DNA of 42,065 bases from Alphaproteobacteria bacterium UBA6149 (GTDB lineage Bacteria; Pseudomonadota; Alphaproteobacteria; Rickettsiales; UBA998), in NCBI GenBank assembly GCA_002423155.1, contig DIUV01000030.1, positions 1 to 42,065 on the forward strand, written 5' to 3'. A program made the translations under genes and the position numbers. The notes under the pieces were generated by a model, which made no database searches, had not been told where the DNA came from, and saw only the letters and a program-made list of their open reading frames with translations. Every line of letters starts with the position of its first letter. Within the stretch, counting starts at the first letter, position 1. Shown here one piece after another: positions 30,865 through 37,900 of the stretch.

Positions 30865-31836
30865 ATGCGTGCGGTAGTCACTGGTTATGGGAAATATCTC
30901 CCCGAAAATATTGTTACCAATAAAAAATTAGAAGAAACCCTTGATACTAATGATCAATGGATACGCGAGCGCACAGGAATTATTGAGCGCCATATCGCCG
31001 CAGAAGGTGAATATACCTCGCATCTTGCCAGCAAAGCTGGTGCACAAGCTTTACAAACCGCAGGTATTTCCCCCGAAGATGTGGATATGATTATCCTCGC
31101 CACCGCCACCCCCGATGAAACTTTCCCCAGTTCTTCAACCCGAGTCCAGCATGCCTTGGGTTGCAAAAACGCATGTGCAATGGATCTGCAAGCCGCCTGT
31201 TCGGGCTTTGTCTATTCCATGGCGGTTGCGGATGGCTTTATTCGCAGTGGGCAAAAAAAAACCATCTTGGTAATTGGTGCCGAAACTATGTCACGCGTGG
31301 TTAATTGGCAAGATAGGGGAACCTGCATTTTATTTGGCGATGGCGCAGGCGCAGTATTAGTACAAGCGCAGGATGCAAAAGATGAACAAGGGCGCGAACG
31401 GGGGATTTTATCTTCACATTTAGCCGCCGATGGTGCTTATGCAGATATATTAAAAACTGATGGCGGGGTTTCCAGTACGCAAAAATCAGGCGTATTGAGC
31501 ATGGAAGGGCAAGAAGTTTTTCGCCATGCGGTGAGCAAAATGTCCACTTCTGCGGCACAATCTTTAGAAAATCTCGGTTTAACCATTGCGGATATAGATT
31601 GGTTAGTTCCTCATCAGGCGAATGCTAGAATTCTCACCGCCTGCGCCAAAAAACTAAATATTCCCGAAGAAAAAATAATCATGAATGTTGCCCATAGCGC
31701 CAACACTTCTTCTGCCTCTATTCCCTTGGCTTTGGCACAAGCTTGTTTAGATGGAAAAATAAAAAATGGTGATTTAGTGGTTTGTCCTGCATTAGGGGCT
31801 GGACTTACCTGGGGAACTTGTATTATAAGATGGTGA
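30865..31836 (+). CDS. fabH: Beta-ketoacyl-ACP synthase III
   Basis: A 323-residue enzyme that starts type II fatty acid synthesis by condensing acetyl-CoA with malonyl-ACP. The Cys-His-Asn triad is intact: C112 (LQAACSGF), H250 (VPHQANARI) and N280 (AHSANTSSASIP). DNA between plsX and fabH is zero bases, so they are coupled. ihfA follows after 22 bases. Confidence 0.97.
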   Translation: MRAVVTGYGKYLPENIVTNKKLEETLDTNDQWIRERTGIIERHIAAEGEYTSHLASKAGAQALQTAGISPEDVDMIILATATPDETFPSSSTRVQHALGCKNACAMDLQAACSGFVYSMAVADGFIRSGQKKTILVIGAETMSRVVNWQDRGTCILFGDGAGAVLVQAQDAKDEQGRERGILSSHLAADGAYADILKTDGGVSSTQKSGVLSMEGQEVFRHAVSKMSTSAAQSLENLGLTIADIDWLVPHQANARILTACAKKLNIPEEKIIMNVAHSANTSSASIPLALAQACLDGKIKNGDLVVCPALGAGLTWGTCIIRW

Positions 31837-31858
31837 GTCATTGAAATTGGAGAAGATT

Positions 31859-32185
31859 ATGTCAGATACTGTAACTCGTGCACGTTTAGGAAACGCTGTT
31901 TATCGCGAAGTTGGTTTTCCACTTAGCGAGTCATTAGACTTAGTTGATGGTCTATTCGACATATTGTCCGAAACATTGGGCGAAGGTGAAGTGGTTAAAA
32001 TTTCTAACTTCGGTTCTTTTGATTTGCACACAAAAAATCCGCGCGTAGGTCGTAACCCTAAAACCGGCGTAGAAGTAGAAATCACTGCCCGTACAGTATT
32101 ATCTTTCACCCCATCTAATTTATTGCGCAAAGCCGTAAATAAAGGCTTGGGTGGTCATGTGCGTGACAATAAAGATAGCAAATAA
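31859..32185 (+). CDS. ihfA: Integration host factor subunit alpha
   Basis: A 108-residue DNA-bending protein that pairs with IHF beta and acts in recombination, replication and transcription. VTRARLGNAVYREVGFPLSE forms the dimer helices, GEVVKISNFGSFDLHTK the beta saddle, and NPRVGRNPKTGVEVEITAR the DNA-inserting arm. The ATG at 31859 is chosen because GGAGAAG (31849-31855) precedes it; a TTG at 31841 would add six residues without support. The order fabH-ihfA-merR is widely conserved in alphaproteobacteria. Confidence 0.94.
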   Translation: MSDTVTRARLGNAVYREVGFPLSESLDLVDGLFDILSETLGEGEVVKISNFGSFDLHTKNPRVGRNPKTGVEVEITARTVLSFTPSNLLRKAVNKGLGGHVRDNKDSK

Positions 32186-32194
32186 GGCAAGTAA

Positions 32195-32680
32195 ATGTCC
32201 AAAGCGGAAGGTGCCAAAGCACCAGAGGGAAAAGCAGATTCGGCTGGAACAAACGGCAAATCTGCGAATGCCTTGCGTACCATCAGCGAAGTTGCGGACT
32301 CATTGGAACTCCCCCAGCATGTTTTACGTTTTTGGGAAAGCAAATTCCCCCAATTACAACCCGTAAAACGCAGTGGGGGGAGGCGCTATTACCGCCCCGA
32401 AGATATTGCCACATTGCAAACCATCCAACGCATGCTGCATGAAGAGGGCTACACCATCAAAGGCGCACTATCCGCTTTAGAAAACCAACCCAAACCCACT
32501 CAGCCCAACAAAAAATCGGAAATAAACGTAGCCACCATCGTAGCCTCCATCCCCAAGCTACCTTTATTACCCGCCACAGAAGAAATCCCCGCCGCCCCTT
32601 TCATCGCGGATAACAACCGCTTGCAGCAATTATGCACAGAAATAGAAATTTTAAGGGACATGTTGTTAGAGGTGTGCTAG
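32195..32680 (+). CDS. MerR-family regulator (ihfA-linked type)
   Basis: A 161-residue transcription regulator. A polar N-terminal tail of about 27 residues precedes the MerR winged helix (RTISEVADSLELPQHVLRFW, then KFPQLQPVKRSGGRRYYRPED, residues about 28-72). A dimer helix follows (IQRMLHEEGYTIKGALSAL). The C-terminal third is Pro/Lys-rich without an effector domain. This MerR protein next to ihfA is standard in alphaproteobacteria; targets are unknown. It starts 9 bases after the ihfA stop. Confidence 0.9.
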   Translation: MSKAEGAKAPEGKADSAGTNGKSANALRTISEVADSLELPQHVLRFWESKFPQLQPVKRSGGRRYYRPEDIATLQTIQRMLHEEGYTIKGALSALENQPKPTQPNKKSEINVATIVASIPKLPLLPATEEIPAAPFIADNNRLQQLCTEIEILRDMLLEVC

Positions 32681-32707
32681 ATAAGTTTTCCTTTCGGCAT
32701 ATAATTT

Positions 32708-32784
32708 CGGAGCGTAGCGCAGCCCGGTAGCGCACTAGTCTGGGGGACTAGGGGTCGCAGGTTCAAATCCTGTCGTTCCGACCA
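32708..32784 (+). tRNA. tRNA-Pro (anticodon GGG)
   Basis: A 77-base tRNA with encoded CCA. The acceptor stem CGGAGCG pairs with CGTTCCG (one G-T pair). The anticodon arm CTAGT-CTGGGGG-ACTAG gives anticodon GGG, reading proline CCC and CCU. The T arm is GCAGG-TTCAAAT-CCTGT. The first base is C, as usual for tRNA-Pro. Confidence 0.96.
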
Positions 32785-32893
32785 TCCGCCTTCGCTAATT
32801 TTGGCGAAGCCAAAATTTAGCTACGGCGTGACTACGCCGGAGCGTGTGAAGCGGATGCCACGACGAAGCACGCAGTGCGTAGGTGGGCTTTAT
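32785..32893. repeat. Cluster of short palindromes after tRNA-Pro
   Basis: The sequence after the tRNA is unusually GC-rich. It holds several inverted repeats: GCTAATTTTGGC / GCCAAAATTTAGC (32794-32805 and 32809-32821), CGGCGT / ACGCCG (32824-32829 and 32834-32839), and ACGCAGTGCGT (32870-32880). CATCCGC near 32783 also pairs with GCGGATG near 32851, so the whole could fold into a branched structure. It may be a palindromic repeat unit or a processing or termination structure for the tRNA. No coding sequence is seen. Confidence 0.5.
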
Positions 32894-32949
32894 CCACACA
32901 GAAAGACTATCAGCATAAATATTAATATTAGCTATAGAAAGCAATTTTT

Positions 32950-33477
32950 ATGACCCAAATTTTTGTCGGCTTACTCGTTGTAATTGCCATATTTATTACT
33001 GTTGTCGTGATGCAACCCAGTGATTTTCGTATTACGCGCTCGCTTTTAATTGCCGCGCCCACTTCAACTATATTTCCGCATGTGAATAATCTGCATAAAT
33101 TTAATGAGTGGAATCCTTGGGCGAAAATTGATCCGGCTTCCAAAAGCACATTTGAGGGTGCCGCCGAAGGTGAGGGTAGTATTCTGCGTTGGGAAGGAAA
33201 TAATCAGGTTGGTTCGGGGATTATGACTAATACGCAAAGCAAACCCAATGAATATATCCAGTTCAAAATGGAATTTCTAAAACCTATGCAGGCGACCAAT
33301 ATAGCCGAATTCACTTTCCAAGCGGATGGTAATTCTACGCTCGTCACTTGGAGTATGTATGGTAAAAATAGTTTTGTGGGTAAAGCAGTCAGTTTGTTTA
33401 TGAATTGTGAAAAAATGGTTGGTGGGCAGTTTGAAAAAGGCTTGGCAAATTTGCAAGCGATTGTAGAAAAACCATAA
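32950..33477 (+). CDS. SRPBCC family protein, membrane-anchored
   Basis: A 175-residue protein of the SRPBCC (START/Bet v1/polyketide cyclase-like) superfamily. One N-terminal membrane helix (residues 4-23, FVGLLVVIAIFITVVVM) is followed by the hydrophobic-ligand-binding fold. ITRSLLIAAPTSTIFPHVNN, then KFNEWNPWAKIDP, form its characteristic first half, and TFQADGNSTLVTWSMYGKN its later strands. A long C-terminal helix closes the pocket (GGQFEKGLANLQAIVE). The ligand is unknown. It lies alone between the tRNA and a toxin-antitoxin pair. Confidence 0.85.
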   Translation: MTQIFVGLLVVIAIFITVVVMQPSDFRITRSLLIAAPTSTIFPHVNNLHKFNEWNPWAKIDPASKSTFEGAAEGEGSILRWEGNNQVGSGIMTNTQSKPNEYIQFKMEFLKPMQATNIAEFTFQADGNSTLVTWSMYGKNSFVGKAVSLFMNCEKMVGGQFEKGLANLQAIVEKP

Positions 33478-33540
33478 GTTGCAATATCGCCATTTTGGGT
33501 GTACAATGGGAACATTGTTACAAAAAATGGAGTAGCCACA

Positions 33541-33831
33541 ATGCAACCAACCCAAACAACAGATCATAAGGAAACGCGGATTAGTATGCGTATAGACCCA
33601 GAGCGCAAGGAGGTTATTTCTCGTGCTGCTCGGATGCGTCATACCACTATTAGTTCATTCATGATTGAAAACGCTTATAATGCCGCTAGTGAGTTGTTGG
33701 CGGATCAAACACAGATTACTATGAGTGAGAAGGAAATAGAGCATTTTTTTAAAATATTGGATAATCCACCACCCAGCAACGTCCAAGCTATGCGCAAATT
33801 ACTATCTGAACCGAGTATTTTAGATGAATAA
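33541..33831 (+). CDS. tacA: TacA-like (DUF1778) antitoxin
   Basis: A 96-residue DUF1778 antitoxin. The N-terminal ribbon-helix-helix (TRISMRIDPERKEVISRAARMRHTTISSFM, residues about 11-41) would bind the operator. The C-terminal part (EHFFKILDNPPPSNVQAMRKLL) matches the usual toxin-neutralising region, with its conserved LDNPPP. The ATG at 33541 is chosen for ATGGAG eight bases upstream; an earlier start at 33499 lacks a site. It overlaps the acetyltransferase toxin gene by 8 bases. Such complexes repress their own promoter. Confidence 0.88.
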   Translation: MQPTQTTDHKETRISMRIDPERKEVISRAARMRHTTISSFMIENAYNAASELLADQTQITMSEKEIEHFFKILDNPPPSNVQAMRKLLSEPSILDE

Positions 33832-34327
33832 TCTAGGTTTGTGTCCTGTTATTCAGCTTAAGTCAGAACATGAACGTACATTATTTGATTGCGGTAGTGA
33901 GCCGCTTAATAAATATTTAAAAGCATACGCTTTACAAAATCAAAATCGTGGTCTGGTGCGTAATTATGTTTGCTGTGACCAAAAAGGTGCAGTTAAAGGT
34001 TTCTATTCATTAGTATTCGGGCAGCTTAATTCCAACGAATTGCCCCCTATAATAGTAAAAGGCAGCGGCAAATATCCTATACCTATTATGCTACTTGCCC
34101 TCTTGGGCGTGGATAAGGAATATCAAAATATAAAACTAGGTAGCGCACTACTTAAGGATGCCATACTTCGCACCATTCGGGCGGCTGAAATTGGCGGACT
34201 TAAGCTACTTATTGTTCATGCTAAGGATGTTAATGCTCAGAAATTTTACGAAAAACATGGGTTTTGTCCATCGTTGGTTGACCCATTAAAAATGTTTTTG
34301 CCAATGGAGCTTGTGAAGCAGGTTTAA
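33824..34327 (+). CDS. tacT: TacT-like GNAT acetyltransferase toxin
   Basis: A 167-residue GNAT toxin of the TacT/AtaT type, which acetylates the amino acid on charged tRNA and stops translation (established for family members). VDKEYQNIKLGSALLKDAI is the acetyl-CoA-binding region; the usual R/Q-G-x-G is degenerate here (QNIKLG). The C-terminal FYEKHGF provides the expected tyrosine. The N-terminal block FDCGSEPLNKYLKAYALQNQ is typical of the family. It overlaps tacA, as in most such modules. The altered cofactor loop could mean reduced activity, but the gene is intact. Confidence 0.88.
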   Translation: MNNLGLCPVIQLKSEHERTLFDCGSEPLNKYLKAYALQNQNRGLVRNYVCCDQKGAVKGFYSLVFGQLNSNELPPIIVKGSGKYPIPIMLLALLGVDKEYQNIKLGSALLKDAILRTIRAAEIGGLKLLIVHAKDVNAQKFYEKHGFCPSLVDPLKMFLPMELVKQV

Positions 34328-34362
34328 GCTTTTAGTTCTTTGTTTTTGCTGATGGAGATTAT

Positions 34363-35172
34363 ATGAATTATAAAGAAATATTTGTGGCTACAATAATTGT
34401 TTATATATACTTGATGATAGTGCCATTTCCTTTTTTACATTATAACTTTGAATGGGATAAAGTATATAAATTTTATGTAGAATGGCAAACTCTTACATCT
34501 GCAATCATTGCTTTATGTGCCAGTTTTATAGCATTACATACAATGCAAATTAGCGAAAATAATCGGCGTGATAATGAAAATGAACAACGGGAACGTAACT
34601 TTATAGCCGCTCGGGCTTTCTTGCCTCATGCGTTTGATGATCTAACAGATTATTGTGACGAATGTTTGGACAAGTACCTTAATTCTATAACAGACGTACA
34701 AGACTACGTAAATCATAATGAACGTTCAAATGAAAACAATAATCAAGTTGATATGGTTCCTGTGTTATTTCCTGAATCGGCATATAAAACAATAAAAGAA
34801 TGTATTTTATATGCTGACTCTGCATTTGGTGAACATTTAATTAAACTGGTTGGTAAACTTCAAATTCAAAATTCTAGAATTCACTCTCATTTTAATAAAC
34901 ATAATAATGAACATCTTTATTGTAATCTTAAAGCTCTTGATCATAAAAAATCTGCATATCATGAAATATTAAACACCTTCCTTATTAGATATGTAATATC
35001 ATGTACACTTAATTTTGCGCGAGGTGAGTCAAGTGAATATAAGTGTGATAATGAACTTTTTGATCCTATTGCATGGTTAGAATATCCAGAATATGAGAAG
35101 AAAATAAGTTCAAAACGACGCACAGAAATTGCTGAATATTTCAAATCTCATCCGAGGACTTTTTTATGGTAA
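34363..35172 (+). CDS. Unknown two-helix membrane protein beside TacAT
   Basis: A 269-residue protein I do not recognise. Two membrane segments lie near the N-terminus (about residues 7-26 and 45-62). A charged stretch (ENNRRDNENEQRERNF, about 66-82) and a long polar, probably helical cytoplasmic domain follow, with cysteines at about C104 and C108 and again in YCNLKAL and VISCTLNF. TGGAG lies five bases before the ATG at 34363. It starts 35 bases after tacT on the same strand, with very AT-rich codons compared with pyrC downstream. The membrane anchor plus large soluble domain and the toxin-antitoxin neighbour would fit an accessory or defence gene; this is inference. Confidence 0.7.
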   Translation: MNYKEIFVATIIVYIYLMIVPFPFLHYNFEWDKVYKFYVEWQTLTSAIIALCASFIALHTMQISENNRRDNENEQRERNFIAARAFLPHAFDDLTDYCDECLDKYLNSITDVQDYVNHNERSNENNNQVDMVPVLFPESAYKTIKECILYADSAFGEHLIKLVGKLQIQNSRIHSHFNKHNNEHLYCNLKALDHKKSAYHEILNTFLIRYVISCTLNFARGESSEYKCDNELFDPIAWLEYPEYEKKISSKRRTEIAEYFKSHPRTFLW

Positions 35173-35201
35173 TAAATAACAAGCACACTAGAGAGCAACT
35201 A

Positions 35202-35324
35202 ATGAGTAAGTCACCCTTAGGAAAAGCTTACAATTTAGAAGAACTTCCAGAAGAAACCATAAAATCCATCTCCACAACTAAAATGGACGAACGCCACGAC
35301 CACCTAAACCACCTAATGGAATAA
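35202..35324 (+). CDS. Small ORF upstream of pyrC
   Basis: A 40-codon frame starting MSKSPLGKAYNLEELPEE and ending two bases before the pyrC ATG. It is hydrophilic, with a histidine-rich end (ERHDHLNHLME). The ribosome-binding site is weak (GAGAG about six bases upstream). Tight spacing to pyrC suggests coupled translation or a leader role, but a chance frame cannot be excluded. Confidence 0.42.
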   Translation: MSKSPLGKAYNLEELPEETIKSISTTKMDERHDHLNHLME

Positions 35325-35326
35325 CC

Positions 35327-36442
35327 ATGCCCCTAACCATCTCCCTCCCCAAATGGTACGATCTCCACGCGCATTTTCGCCAGAACTCAGTTTTGCCCTT
35401 ATATATTCAGGCGCATATTGCTATGGGTTGTGCTGGGGTGGTGGCGATGCCGAATACGCGTCCGCCGGTGGGGAAGGTGTTTGTGGGGGATGATTTGCCC
35501 TATGTTAGTATTGAGAAATATAAAGAAAATTTGTTGCTGGCGAGTCGGGGGGAGTTGCAGGTTTTGGTTCCGCTATATCTGACTAAGGATACTACGCCCA
35601 AAATGATAGAGCAGGGGGCGCGGGCAGGTGTTTTGCAAGCAGCGAAATATTATCCACCCCATGGGACTACGGGGGCGGAGTTCGCGGCGGATTTTGAGAG
35701 TTTTATGCAAAATGGGGTGTTTGCGGCGTTGGAAGAATACGGCGTGGTTTTGTGTGTGCATGGGGAAGAACATGGCATGCGCGCGGATGATTATTTTGCC
35801 GCGCAGGATAATGCCGAAAGCTATTTTTATCGGGAGCGGATGCCGCGTTTGCTGGAAAAATTCCCGAACTTAAAAATCGTTGCCGAGCATGTAACCAGCA
35901 AAACCGCGGTGGATTTTGTTTTGCAAGCCGGTGCCAATGTGGCGGCAAGCGTTACGCCGCAGCATTTGCTTTATACGATTGGGCATTTGCTTAATGGGTT
36001 GAAATATCATCTTTATTGCCTGCCACTACTGAAATTTTCTGCCGACCGAGAAGCGTTGCAAAAAGCGGTGACTTCACCCAATAATACCCAGTTTTTTGCT
36101 GGCACGGATAGTGCGCCACATTGCACCAAAGCTACTTCTTGCGGTTGTGCTGCTGGGTGCTTTACAGGCGGTGTGGCGCCCCAGCTTTATGCAGAAAGTT
36201 TTGAACTTGCAGGGGTAGATCTATCTAGCCGCGTGGGGCAACAAACTTTTGAAAATTTTATGTGTCGCAATGGGGCTAATTTTTATGATTTGCCCATCCC
36301 TACAGATAAATTTACCTTAATAAAACAGGCAAGTATAGTAACACCACTCAAAACTCCAGATGGAGAAGTAATTCCTTTGCCCCTAGGAATGCGCACAGAT
36401 GCAGCAGCCAACGAGGTGACGCTTAATTGGTCTTTAGGTTAA
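35327..36442 (+). CDS. pyrC: Dihydroorotase (class II)
   Basis: A 371-residue amidohydrolase of pyrimidine synthesis, closing carbamoyl aspartate to dihydroorotate. Metal ligands are H14 and H16 (YDLHAHFRQ), the carbamylated lysine K107 (AAKYYPPHGTTG), histidines in LCVHGEEHG and VAEHVTSK, and the aspartate of GTDSAPH. MPNTRPP is the substrate-binding loop. Length is near the E. coli enzyme (about 348) with some added sequence. Base composition in the first half is richer in G than in the neighbouring accessory genes. The gene lies 2 bases after a small ORF. Confidence 0.96.
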   Translation: MPLTISLPKWYDLHAHFRQNSVLPLYIQAHIAMGCAGVVAMPNTRPPVGKVFVGDDLPYVSIEKYKENLLLASRGELQVLVPLYLTKDTTPKMIEQGARAGVLQAAKYYPPHGTTGAEFAADFESFMQNGVFAALEEYGVVLCVHGEEHGMRADDYFAAQDNAESYFYRERMPRLLEKFPNLKIVAEHVTSKTAVDFVLQAGANVAASVTPQHLLYTIGHLLNGLKYHLYCLPLLKFSADREALQKAVTSPNNTQFFAGTDSAPHCTKATSCGCAAGCFTGGVAPQLYAESFELAGVDLSSRVGQQTFENFMCRNGANFYDLPIPTDKFTLIKQASIVTPLKTPDGEVIPLPLGMRTDAAANEVTLNWSLG

Positions 36443-36508
36443 ATAAAATAATATCCTTCACATAATTGTCATAATATTTGTTTATATTGATAATAAGGGA
36501 GTATTATT

Positions 36509-36763
36509 ATGTTTGGTCTTGATAAAATTTGGGATTTTTTGAGTGAAGATTTGCCGTGGTTGGCAGGTGGAATTGCGATTGCGTGGGCAGGAATTTCTTG
36601 GGTGAAAGATAAAGCAAGCGGGACATCGGCTAATCATGAATTGCCCAAAGAAAAGCCTGTATTAGTCAGCGTGAATGACCACAAAGATGATGCCCAACCT
36701 ATTGATAATGGTTTAAAAAATATGGGCAAAAACAAGTCTGTTTCTAGTTCCCCCTCACTATAA
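36509..36763 (+). CDS. Small membrane protein of unknown function
   Basis: An 84-residue protein I do not recognise. An amphipathic N-terminus (FGLDKIWDFLSEDLPW) leads into one hydrophobic helix (about residues 17-32, LAGGIAIAWAGISWV). The rest is polar, rich in Lys, Asp and Ser. The ATG at 36509 has a GGGAG-type site about seven bases upstream. A bidirectional terminator separates it from the convergent gene. Confidence 0.6.
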   Translation: MFGLDKIWDFLSEDLPWLAGGIAIAWAGISWVKDKASGTSANHELPKEKPVLVSVNDHKDDAQPIDNGLKNMGKNKSVSSSPSL

Positions 36764-36820
36764 ATATTTTTCTATAGGTTACGTAAAACCAATAAGCTAT
36801 TTTTTTCGATAAAAATGGAT

Positions 36821-36859
36821 ACAAAAAATCCCCGATAAAAATTATCGAGGATTTTTTGT
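36821..36859. terminator. Bidirectional terminator
   Basis: A stem of about 17 bp with one mismatch (ACAAAAAATCCCCGATAA at 36821-36838 pairing with 36842-36859), with A and T runs at the base that work in both directions. It lies between two convergent genes. Confidence 0.85.
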
Positions 36860-36876
36860 AACTTTATAATACGAAA

Positions 36877-37521
36877 CTATCTATTCAAAGCCGCGCCATT
36901 ACCTGCTGAATTTAGGTATTGTTGTGCATGGCTAGGGGCATAAGCCTGTTGTGTTTGCATCTGTGGAGCCATTTGTGCATAATTGCCCATATGTGCGCCT
37001 GCATTTGCCAAATTAGAAAGCTGTTCGTGATGGGTTGGCATGGCAGATGCCGCAACTCCTGCGCTTGCCGCAGTTAAATCTGGACTCATGTGACCATTAA
37101 GAGCATGCATTTGTGCTGCCACTTTAGCGGCATTTATATCGTTCGCACCTGTGGGAAAGCTCATGCCAGCTATCGCTGGGTTAGCATGTGCAGCATAATC
37201 ACTTGGTGTTTGGTGTTGCCCAGCTTGATGCTGCCCTACAACATTTGGATTAGCTTTGTGTAACAACATTTCCTGCGTTACAAGAATGTCGCCATTAGCT
37301 TGTGTTACAACATTAACTTTAACATCATGACTCAACTCACCAGAACTTACCTTGGTCTGAGGAATCTCAAAATGTGGATGTTGATGTGCTTGAAAATTAT
37401 CTTGATTAGCCGCTGGCGGTGCAAATCTAGCCGCGAATCCACCAGCTGGTGCGCTCGGCAAAGAATGCGGAACCTCTGCTTGTGCGGTTGGCATCATTGC
37501 ATGATTAACTGCTTCGTTCAT
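36877..37521 (-). CDS. Unknown Ala/Gln/His-rich protein
   Basis: A 214-residue protein I do not recognise, unusually rich in Ala, Gln, His, Asn and Met and poor in charged residues. Its only more regular part is about residues 56-90 (KVSSGELSHDVKVNVVTQ, then ILVTQEMLLHK), which could be a small beta-rich unit. The rest looks disordered, with pieces such as GQHQAGQHQTPSD and QMAPQMQTQQAYAPSHAQQ. No signal or membrane helix is visible. GGGGAG precedes the ATG at 37521. It follows a 79-residue gene by 12 bases, so the two form an operon. A secreted effector or a phase-forming protein are possibilities I cannot support further. Confidence 0.65.
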   Translation of the reverse strand: MNEAVNHAMMPTAQAEVPHSLPSAPAGGFAARFAPPAANQDNFQAHQHPHFEIPQTKVSSGELSHDVKVNVVTQANGDILVTQEMLLHKANPNVVGQHQAGQHQTPSDYAAHANPAIAGMSFPTGANDINAAKVAAQMHALNGHMSPDLTAASAGVAASAMPTHHEQLSNLANAGAHMGNYAQMAPQMQTQQAYAPSHAQQYLNSAGNGAALNR

Positions 37522-37533
37522 AAAATATCTCCC

Positions 37534-37773
37534 CTAGGCTACTTCAGATTGGTTGCACTCAAGTTCGGTTGCTAAGAGTATTACCTCCGCGAATTTAGGG
37601 GAGAATAACTTGCCCAAGACCATACGACGTACAGAATCCTGAAAAGCGCGTTTATTATCACCCTTTAATAGGCTGTTAACAGTTATGGAGCTTAAGCCAC
37701 CATCCGCAACCGGATTGTTACAAAGCACATAACCATTTCCTATTCGCTCAATATAGTCTATTGGATTAAACAT
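37534..37773 (-). CDS. Small unknown protein, partner of the Ala/Gln/His-rich protein
   Basis: A 79-residue soluble protein I do not recognise: MFNPIDYIERIGNGYVLCNN at the N-terminus, then a probably helical part (AFQDSVRRMVLGKLFSPKFAE). AAAGGA lies seven bases before the ATG at 37773. It is the first gene of a two-gene unit with the Ala/Gln/His-rich protein. Its size and place would suit a chaperone or regulator for that protein, which is only inference. Confidence 0.6.
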   Translation of the reverse strand: MFNPIDYIERIGNGYVLCNNPVADGGLSSITVNSLLKGDNKRAFQDSVRRMVLGKLFSPKFAEVILLATELECNQSEVA

Positions 37774-37900
37774 TGCAAATCCTTTTATTAATTAATTAGA
37801 GCTTTTTTTAAACATTAGGTTTAAATAAGCCTTGTATATTCCATTTAGTTACCTTAACAAAAAAATGGGCTTTTGAGTGTGACAATTGTGTGAAAATTTG

